Assembly: GCA_012064415.1 (NCBI GenBank)
Contig: SSNU01000036.1
Span: 71,509-135,508, forward strand
Direction: 5' to 3'
Source: Gyrodactylus bullatarudis
Taxonomy: Eukaryota; Platyhelminthes; Monogenea; Gyrodactylidea; Gyrodactylidae
DNA length: 64,000 bases
The notes beneath the pieces were generated by a model. That model ran no database searches, was not told the DNA's origin, and saw only the letters and a program-made list of their open reading frames with translations. The translations under genes were made by a program, and so were the position numbers. Every line of letters begins with the position of its first letter. Position 1 is the first letter of the stretch. This document shows, piece by piece, positions 12,516-22,000 of the stretch.

Positions 12516-14132
12516 ATGGATGAACCTTCTCTTAAGAGAGTTAATGTCACGGTTGACCAAATAAAGCTAATCGGACTTGATAAAACAAATGAAACATTAG
12601 TTAGAAATCATGTAACTTTCTTCAATCTAATGTTAATGTTAGGTTAATTTCATTAAAGAATCCGTAAATTTTCATGACCTTCTCAAGAATTTATCTCTTG
12701 CGAAAGATGACCTGTTATCATTTGGTGTATTTTCCTCCATACAGTGTCTAGTCGATTATAATAAAGAAAAGGATGTCTACGACATTTCATTTAATATTGA
12801 TGAGTCGAAACAGATTAATGGTTCTATGAATTTTACCACCTCGTCAGATATTAGAGCTAATGCTGGATTCAATGGCATGTTCCGTAATATGTTTGGAAAA
12901 GCTGAAAATTTGTCTTTTTATCAGACTTATAATACAGATAGATATTTAGAAAGGTAAATGAATTTAATATTCAGTTTTCGTATCACTATATAAATTTTTT
13001 ATCAAGTGTAAATAATTGAAGGAATTTATCATTGATAATATTTTTTAGTAAATTCGTCTTTTCTAAACCATCTGAGAAGACACCCAATCTCAAGTACCTT
13101 TTGTCACTCTCAAAATCTGTCCTGGATGGTCATTGGTCTAAATTTCGCCTTCACAGTGTTAACTTGATACCAGAAGTACAATATCGTACCTTACTCGGAC
13201 ATCATCAAATCTTTGGAACATTATGTTGTCGAGAAACAATCGTACAAGATATAACAGCACCTCTAAGCATTCGCGAGGAAAGTGGAAATCAGATGAAAAA
13301 TTCTCTATCTTACATATTCAAAATGGACACTAAACCAGCAGAACTTTATCCAGAAACCGGGCACACTTTCAAGTTAAGGACTGACGTTTCTATCTTAACA
13401 CCTGGGGATATCTCGAAATTGAGCGATAGAGACGTACATCCTAGCGAGGATAAAGCGATCTTGGCCAGGATTAAAGCAAGATTTTCCAAATCATTTGGAA
13501 TCAGTCAGAATTTCTGTGGAGAATTCCTTTCATCATTTGGTCTTATTCACTCCATCTACGGCCATAAAGTGCCAATTGCAGACAGATTCTTTCTTGGAGG
13601 TCCTTTGACTCTGAGAGGATTCAGCAATTGTGGAGTTGGCCCGATGGCTCGGCAATTAGCACCATTTGGCTCTAACTTGACCAAATCCTTCAATGAATCA
13701 AGACTTTCGAATAATCCCATTGGAGATTGTGGATTTTGGCTGAGTAGTCTTCACATTTACTCCAGACTTCCGTATTTTTCCAAGGATCCAAATTCTATTG
13801 CCTCGCTATTTCGTATACAAGGCTTTCTTTCAGCCGGTAAGATCATTAGGATTCATTTTTCCTGAATCTCTCTGTTTTGATATAATGAACACTTTTTTTC
13901 TTTAGGATCAACATTTCAAGATCCATTGGCCTCAATGCATAATGGTGTTTCAGTCACAGACTCTCTAAGGAATATCATCTCTTTACCCAGATACTCTGCG
14001 GGTATTGGTTTGTCTTTGAAGCTGGGCGGATCCATTAGACTAGAACTTAATTATTGCCTTCCCCTAAAGTTTAATCAGACTGACTTTTCCGTCAGTGGTA
14101 TTCAATATGGCTTTGGACTGATTTACGTATAA
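12516..14132 (+). CDS. SAMM50: SAM50/SAMM50, mitochondrial outer-membrane beta-barrel assembly protein
   Basis: This is the core subunit of the sorting and assembly machinery, which inserts beta-barrel proteins into the outer mitochondrial membrane (Omp85/BamA family). Exons are 12516-12611, 12643-12953, 13049-13836 and 13906-14132, giving 473 aa (human 469). The POTRA-type start reads VTVDQIKLIGLDKTNETL, and the barrel carries the family signature IADRFFLGGPLTLRGF and the C-terminal strand motif RLELNYCLP. Introns are 31, 95 and 69 nt. The 31-nt intron is needed: splicing at 12611/12643 restores VNFIKESVNFHDLL, which aligns with the family. The start ATG at 12516 is the first Met in the exon. 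The frame is open upstream, so a longer N-terminus is possible. It converges on TXNL1. Confidence 0.95.
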
Positions 14133-14330
14133 AGTAATTCTTCTCATCATAGTCTATTTCGTCCTAGAAATATTGCATCATAAAATATATAGATTTTTGA
14201 AAGCTTTAATTAGTTTCATTTCGGAACTATTCAATGTATTTTTTACTAAATCTATAGAAAAACTAGTAAATTTGTTGTTAAAACTTAAAATATTTATTAA
14301 TATGAAAATAGGACATTCTCTTGTAGTAGG

Positions 14331-15212
14331 TCAAGAATGCGCTTCACCGGCCTTCCCAGTAACCCTTTTGAAGTCGGTCATGTTGGTCGTGGATATAGTT
14401 GATCCTATTAATCCGATGTAATCAATTTGAGTTTCATCTTTATTCTCCTGATTATTTTCAACGAATATGGCAATGCTGTTAATCTTTTGGAATCGAACCA
14501 GTTTAAGGCTAAGAACATTTTTCTCGAGATCTTCCTGGGTTAATTCAAAGTCCTGCGTGGCCTCACTAGAATCGCAGGCGTCAAATGATGGAGTAGAGGG
14601 TAGATTTACAAAGAGTTTAACATTCTTTGGCCCATTATCTCTTGGCCCCCGGATAATTATATTTGTCATTTTGACAAACTGATTAAATTTAACATAAAAG
14701 ATCAACTGCTCGTCAGCATCAGAAATGATTTTAGTTTTGCCTTTGTAAAATATTTTTTCAATATTCTGAGTCTTTTTGGAGTTTAGGCATTCAATGTTTT
14801 GTAGATCAATAAAGGATTTGAGATTGAATCCATCCTTTAAAATTTCATGATCCGAATCTTCTCCATCAGGCTGAATAGGATTTTTATCGCAGAATTCTTC
14901 AGCTTTTGAACGTAATAATGGGACGTTGGCACCGTTGACTTCAGCAAGAACTTTATCTTTTTTAAGAAATACAAAAGTAGGAAGACTTTTAACTTTGAAC
15001 TTGCTTGCAATAGTGGGTGATCTATCCACATCAATCTTTATGAAGAAAGCATTTACAAAACGATTTGCTAATTCCTCATATGATGGGGCTGTTTTAGTGC
15101 AGGCCTGGCACCAAACTGCAGAAAAACAGAATACTATTACGGAATTTTTGTTATTGGCTTTTGCTATTAACTCAACAACGTCTTGATCAGTCTGAGGTTG
15201 ATACAGAGGCAT
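14331..15212 (-). CDS. TXNL1: Thioredoxin-like protein 1 (TXNL1), thioredoxin + PITH domains
   Basis: A 293-aa single-exon gene (human 289 aa). Residues 1-107 form a thioredoxin fold, with VIVFCFSAVWCQACTK around residues 26-40 and the cis-proline block VKSLPTFVFLKK. Residues about 125-285 form the PITH domain, with RGPRDNGPKNVKLFVN and IDYIGLIGS. TXNL1 is known as a cytosolic redox protein that associates with the 26S proteasome through its PITH domain. The active site here is W-C-Q-A-C instead of the usual W-C-G-P-C. Both cysteines (35 and 38) remain, but the residues between them differ, which should change the redox potential. An AATAAA on this strand lies at 14298-14293, about 33 nt after the stop. 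The lack of introns contrasts with its neighbours. Confidence 0.95.
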   Translation of the reverse strand: MPLYQPQTDQDVVELIAKANNKNSVIVFCFSAVWCQACTKTAPSYEELANRFVNAFFIKIDVDRSPTIASKFKVKSLPTFVFLKKDKVLAEVNGANVPLLRSKAEEFCDKNPIQPDGEDSDHEILKDGFNLKSFIDLQNIECLNSKKTQNIEKIFYKGKTKIISDADEQLIFYVKFNQFVKMTNIIIRGPRDNGPKNVKLFVNLPSTPSFDACDSSEATQDFELTQEDLEKNVLSLKLVRFQKINSIAIFVENNQENKDETQIDYIGLIGSTISTTNMTDFKRVTGKAGEAHS

Positions 15213-15703
15213 CTCAAAATAAGAAAGGATTATAATGAGTAATAATATCTAAAGATTTTAAAATTGTGATTACGTTAAAAGAATTTCCAAGTTGAAAAAT
15301 CCGGGTTCTTCTTTGTTTGAATTAATCAAAGTTTGGAAAGTAAAAAATTATTTGTAACCAAAACCTATTTGGTGCCAGTTTAGTCTTAAAAGGGGTCATT
15401 CTCATCAGACAAATATATTCTAAAAATATGTTATGATGTTTTGCAGTAGTAGGAGTAATAACTAAACTCGAAAGTTTTGCAGAATCTATTTTTTTCTTAT
15501 TCAGAGTTGTTTTGGGCTGAAAAAATTGAGGTGAAAATTCATTCGTGAATATATATTTGGTTGTGACTAAACTCTAGTCTATTTCGAGTTAGAATATCCG
15601 ACTTTACTTTTTGACAGTCATAAATTCTTTGTAGGATTATAAATCGTGTTTGTGAGAAGATGAGAAATTTAATTAAGTTTTCTATTTATGCAGACTAATT
15701 ATT
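15213..15703. other. Intergenic spacer
   Basis: About 490 bp between the TXNL1 start and the 3' end of the small membrane-protein gene, both on the minus strand. It holds the presumed TXNL1 promoter and 5' untranslated region and the 3' untranslated region of the next gene. I see no repeat, no RNA gene and no open frame of interest. Confidence 0.5.
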
Positions 15704-15946
15704 CTATTCTTCTACTTCTTTGGGAGGAAGACCCTTGTGTTCTGGTGGGTATTGTTTCATGGCTACTAGAAGGTAGAAAGCTGGTCCGAAAGCACTGATG
15801 AAAAATGTCATCATTGATATATGGGACTAGAGATTATGGAATATTCTTACAATAAAGCTTTGTCTGTTCTTGGCTTCAGCATGAATGGTCATCATTGACC
15901 TACGACCGATAGGTAGAAGCCTTGAAGATAATCTACTCAGAAACAT
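15704..15946 (-). CDS. Small mitochondrial-type single-span membrane protein, possibly COX8-like
   Basis: Two exons, 15851-15946 and 15704-15826, separated by a 24-nt intron (15827-15850) that reads gtaaga...tctctag on the coding strand. Unspliced, the frame ends at the TAG formed by the acceptor. Spliced, it gives 72 aa. The N-terminus is basic and serine-rich without acidic residues (MFLSRLSSRLLPIGRRSMM), a typical mitochondrial presequence. It is followed by IHAEAKN..., one hydrophobic segment (MMTFFISAFGPAFYLLVA) and a charged tail. Size and layout resemble nuclear-encoded inner-membrane respiratory subunits, and cytochrome c oxidase subunit 8 is the nearest I can suggest. The similarity is weak and other small subunits are possible. 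The ATG at 15946 is preferred over an upstream in-frame ATG because it begins the presequence. It is divergent from CLCN7. Confidence 0.65.
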
Positions 15947-16070
15947 AATCGTCGATAATTGAAGGAAGAAATTTGTAAAGTAAAACAACTTTGAATTTAT
16001 AGATATCAAGAATTTTGTTTAACCTTGGTCCGATTATAAAAAATTTATCGGAAAGTATCATACTTCAAGT
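15947..16070. promoter_or_regulatory. Putative bidirectional promoter, COX8-like / CLCN7
   Basis: Only 124 bp separate the two divergent start codons, so the two transcripts must share or overlap their promoter regions. No TATA box or clear binding motif stands out in this AT-rich sequence. The call rests on gene arrangement alone. Confidence 0.45.
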
Positions 16071-19000
16071 ATGACAAACACGGATGATGAATTTTTCATG
16101 GTTCATGATAAAATAATTGATCCCCATGATTTTCTCGACGATAAATTTGAGGCATTCGAGTATGACAGTATACAAAATGTGATATTTAATTCCGTTATTG
16201 AAAATAAAGGAAGACACAAACTACTTGTTGAAATATCTCGTTATGTACTTTTATTCCTGATCGGATTATTAACCGGTCTAGTTGGATCCTTTATAGATTT
16301 TTCGATAGATTTCTTAACGAAATATAAATTCCAGTTTATATCATATCGTATGTTTTCTCTTCTAACAAGGTTTTCTCTCTACAGTTTTAGAAATATCCGA
16401 AGAATCCTATCATTATTTATATCCTCTTGTATCTTGGTGCCTTATAAATGCTGCTTTCGTCTTCCTGTCAGCATTTCTAGTCGTTTTTTTCTCTGTGAGT
16501 ACATTGAATCATCACAAGCAAGCGTTTATTCAATAATTAAATTGTTTTTTTAGATAATTTTGACTTTGAACTTTTTTTATGACAAATTCTTACAAAGATA
16601 ACATTGTATGAAATCATAGCTAATAACTAAATGCTACTTTGAAAATTTGCAGTTATAAATTTTTAGTAATCTAAAATAAAATAATGAAAATTAATCAAGA
16701 TTTCTTTATAGCCAGTAGCAGCTGGAAGTGGTATACCTCAGATAAAATGCTATTTGAATGGAATAAATGTACCACGTGTCACAAGATTAGTCAGTATGCT
16801 TGTCAAGGGTTTTGGTGTTATCCTCTCGGTTGCTGGTGGCTTAGCTGTTGGCAAGGAAGGCCCCATGATTCATATTGGTGCTGTAATCGCTGCAGGATTA
16901 TCCCAGGGACACGTCTATCGTAAAGTCTCCCAATATACTACAAAAATGTTTCGATACTTTCGAAATGACATTGAGAAGAGAGATTTTGTCAGTGCGGGGG
17001 CTGCTGCTGGTGTTGCAGCTGCTTTTGGGGCTCCTGTTGGAGGTCTTTTATTTGCCATCGAGGAAGGTTGTAGCTTTGTCAATCCCATTATCACTTGGAG
17101 AATTGTAAGTTGACCCTTTAATTTCATTTAAAGATGATTCATTATACCCATTATTTAGCTCTTCTCCTCAATGACGTCAATGTTTACTCTGGCATTCTAC
17201 AAATCATTTAAAAATGGCAATAATTTCATCTTCACCTCTGGTGGTCTCATCAGCTTTGGCAGTTTAGATGTAAGTATTTCCTATATTAAAATCAAGATTT
17301 TAAGTCCATTATTGTATGATATATTAATTTACAGGAATGTCCCATTTATACTTTAGTCTGAATTAAATGCTTTTCAATGTTTTAACTAGGCTAGTTGATA
17401 GAACTAACACTGGTCCGTAGACCTACAATTCTTTGATAGTGTTCTTCTTAAATACAGGAAGATTATTTGAAATCAAAAATTCCTAGCCCCTACATCAGTC
17501 TAAACTTGGTTTTAATCTACTAATAAATAGATATGAATTTCAATATAAAATCGACTTTTTCCCGTAAGGATTAAAAGATTAATTATTCTATGAAACGTCC
17601 ATTAGTATAAAATAATTTTGTTATTTTTTCAAGTTTTTATCTTGATTAATTTTCTTATCGTCTTGATAGGGGTTTACGAAATCTAAATAACTAAGAATTT
17701 TCCAATAGAAATAAAATTAAAAATTCCAGTTGAACATTCTCCCGGTTTTACTCATGATTCGTCAGCTTGCCCATGTCCAAAATTCACTTTGAAGAGAATC
17801 AAACATCAAGAAAAATCTTATATTAGTCTTAAAAATTTAAATTTTGTCCTGATATACTAAATTAGAGTTGAAATCGTTTTGAATTTTGGGATGAAAATCT
17901 TGGTAATTATCACCGCCTTAATTTGTAGGAAACATTTCTGACTTTGTAAGTAGTTCTCGTGTGTGAGAGAAAGAATGTAATTATTGTTTTCATCCCCCCT
18001 TTCTTTCAGGAACTAAGCCGTTACAGCTCAGTTGAAATACTCATTTTCATTTCAATGGGCATCCTTGGTGGTGTACTCGGAGCTATTTATGTTTTTCTAA
18101 ACATACGCCTAACAAAATTCCGCAAAAAATACATCAAAGATAGATGGAGTAAAATTACAGAAGCAATCATTGTTGCAATCCTAACCCCAATTATCGGCTA
18201 TTCCCTTGTCTTTCTTATAAGAGACTGTAAAGAAGTGTCTCAAACACAATCAGATAACTATGAGAAGGTAATTAAACCAATAAAAATCATTTAAATTAAC
18301 CTGTTTCGATACAAACCAACTTTTTTCAATGATCTTGAAACATTTTTCCGTGAGCCTTTTCTCGAATATATCAAGGCCAGGTAAAATAATGGCATTTATA
18401 TTTCATCAAAAATTCGAATATGTTAAAGATTTTTTAAAATCCTACTCATGTTACCCACATTTACGATTTGAAGAAAAGAAATTTTTCGAAATTTGAACTG
18501 AAAATTTTTATTGATTTCAAGGTGAGAGAGTGATCAAAAATTGATTTTCAGGATCACAATAAGATAAGAATCTGAAATCTAAATTTGAAAAATGACTATA
18601 TTATCTATATTATTAAAAAATAAAAGTTAATTTTGTGAGCCTATGGACGTCTAAACTACCCAACCAATTTTCATAAAATTTAAACCATTTATAGGTTACC
18701 CCACGGACCATGTTTGTAGCGAAAAAATTTCTAGATTTAGTCTTAGTTGGGCCGTAATCTCGATCAGAACCGAAAAAGTGGCTGACCAATCAGATGGCTT
18801 CATTTTAAAAACGTAAGCTTGCTTCTCATTGGTCCAATCTAAGCTTCAATTTCTTCGTCTTCATACAAAAATGAAAGCTTTTTCGAATTTGAGGAAACAC
18901 TACATAGCGGGTTCGGTTCAGTTTTTTATTAAAAATTTTTTTTTCTTCAAATCGAAAAATTGTGCTACTTGAGTAGGATTCCAGAAAATTTCTAAAAAAT

Positions 19001-22000
19001 TCGAATTTCTGATAAAAAAATCGATTTTTTTGTAAAAATCATTGATTCCCAAATTCATATCAATTAGTTTCTATAGTTTGAAGACAATCTTCATCAAGCT
19101 AGATTCATAAGAATGTTTAAATCAATCCATTATTATTTATACAGATTATGTGTGCTGACAATGAATTCAATAGTCTTTCAAATTTAATCTTCAATACACC
19201 AGAAAAAGCAGTTCACTCCCTATTACATGATCCATTGGATATGTACAGTCCTCATGCTTTGGGCATCTTCATACCCTTGTATTTTTTCATATCTGTCCTC
19301 ACGTATGGACTACATGTGCCAGCTGGCCTCTTCATACCATCCCTCTTGATTGGAGCCTGCTGGGGTCGATTATTTGGTATGCCTTCTATTCTTTTAATGC
19401 AATACTCTCTCTTTAATGAAGAAATATTCCTTGAGAGAGAAATAATTAGCTCTAATTGATATATAATAATTAGGGCGGTCACAAAATGGCATTTTTCAGA
19501 AAAAATAGCACAATTTTCAAAAATTATAACATACCCATGTATGAGTAATATGTGTTATATACTACCTGTAAGTAAATTATTAAAAAAATATGATTTTCGT
19601 TTGGGTAAGACAGAACATTGCGTCCAAACGTGTTTTAATTGTGGAACAAATGAGGTTGAATAATGATTCAAATCAAGAGATAAATTAGATTTTTTCTTAG
19701 CCCGGAGAAATAGCAAAAAATAGCTATTTATTACTCGAAAAATAGCATTCGACTTTGAATAAAAAAATTATTTTCGCGTGGAAATATCCTTGATGCTCAC
19801 GAATGTTAATTTCATAAATCACATCATAATTCTAGCAACATATCAAAAATAGCATTTTGACCGCCCTATTATTAATAATTATTAACAATTCAATTTTTGT
19901 GAGAGTCAAAATTCGATTTCATTTTCACCAGATTCCTATAAGATTAAATTAATTTTATCAGTTGGATAGTTACAATCACTCCGTATTCAATAAAACACCA
20001 ATGTAATGATAAATTCTTAGGACTTTTCTTCAACTGGGTCAACCCAGACCTTTTCCACGACACCAAGAGTTTTGCATTGATCGGAGCAGCTGCCCAGTTG
20101 GGTGGCATGGTCAGAATGACTGTCAGTCTCACTGTCATCCTCATGGAGGCTACAAGGAGTGTTATTCTTGGCCTGCCAATCCTTCTCACACTTGTCATAG
20201 CAAAAAATACCGGAGACTATTTCAATGAGGTTAGTCCCCTTCATCTCCATCAACCATTTCATAAATAATCACTTGAGAACACAAAAGAAGATACTCCGGA
20301 TCAGAATTAGAAAAGAAAATTGATTATACTAAATCTGATCTAATAATTCACCTCATTATCGTTTGGGAGTCGAATTTCGAACTTGACTTTTTTAAACTTT
20401 GAGTTGAAAATTTTTGTTGATTTCAAGGTCTGAGAGGAATCAAACGTTATTTTTCAGGATCACCATTAGACAAAGAAAATAATTACTCTCATTCATTTTT
20501 TTGATATTATATATATATATACACACCATTTACGTACGAAAGTCTACTTCCTATTTTTCAATCATTTTTACTGCTTGGAAATTGATAAACTAGGATGATC
20601 TCGAGATCATTTCAAAATGACAGGTTTTTTAAAAAAAATTGAATAAAATCAATTATTTTCTTTGTCTGATGATGATCCTGAAAAATAACGTTTGATTCCT
20701 CTCAGATCTTGAAATCAACAAAAATTTTCAAATAAAAGTTTTAAAAAATTTAAAAATCGCCCCATCTCGAATTTAAAAAATATCTCTAAAATCAGTAAAA
20801 GTGTACATTTTGAATCAGTTACCAAAAAGTCTTTCAAAAATTTCGATACCTTGATGAAAAAATCATGAATCCTCAAATTCATCGAGAATAGCTTTATATA
20901 TTTCATAAACCATTCGTGTGTAGAGTATTTACGAAGAACACACTCATCTAAGTGGGATGGCTCTCCTCCCTTGGGAACCTGACAATCTTTCAGTTACAAA
21001 GACTGCCTTTGATGTCATGTGCAATTCTGTGGTATGTCTCAGATCAGTAATGCCCATTAATGAACTTGTCGAGCGTTTTACGAGTATCTCTAGTCAGAAA
21101 AAAATCCATCATGGCTTTCCTGTTGTAGATATTGACGAAGAAATTGAGAAACAAAGTCATATCACTCATCGGTATGGAACCTTGGTCGGTCTCATCTCTG
21201 CAGAACATTTGAGTCTGTTACTACACAAAAAAGTTAGTGTTAAAATTTTTTTCCCTCCCCCCTTATATAGTAATAAGTACTTTTTTAGTACTATTTTTCT
21301 GAATTAACTGGATTTTTCTGGGTAACTAGATTCCTAAACTAGCAGTATTTTATCGTTTAAGCTCATATAGCAAGTCAAAAATTATTCCATAGAATTGAAA
21401 ATTTAAACTATAAGGATTTATTTTGTAAAATATGCGCTATATCAGAAAATAAATTTGACAAGAAATCAGAAATTTTGACGACACAAGATATGAATACTTC
21501 AAGAATTTACTGTCAAGTACTGTTTTTTACACAGAATCTCTTAAATTTTCTTCTTATTTTCCAGTTTATAAGATACTATTTTTATTTTATTTGGCACTAT
21601 TTGGATCTGTCATTTAATTATGGAATGAATAATTTTTGAAGCTTGGAATATTATTGCTTTTGTTCGACCAATTAAAAGCTCTCTGACTTGGCTATATCTT
21701 GAGATTGAGAATCTTTAGAAACAGGATGAATTAAATGAAGGGATAAATTTATATTCACGAAAAAATAAGATTTGTATTCATGTTACCATTTATCTGACAA
21801 TAAGTAAGCTTGAGTTTATCTTGAATATCATTTTATTCAAGACGAAATGCCATCTGAATACTCAAGAATGCTTAAAAAACAAATTTGATCATTTTTGAAG
21901 GTCACGTATTCGACAATCTGCCAAAAATTTTCAGAAATATTGATGCTTTTTAATTTTAGGAATAACCAAAAACTAAAAGAATGATTATATTAATTATATT

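Noticed and set aside
16684..16923. 79-codon ORF overlapping CLCN7 exon 3
   Set aside because: Wrong frame of a strongly conserved exon; a shadow.
20508..20526. AT dinucleotide run as a regulatory site
   Set aside because: Simple microsatellite in the centre of a foldback; no evidence for regulation.
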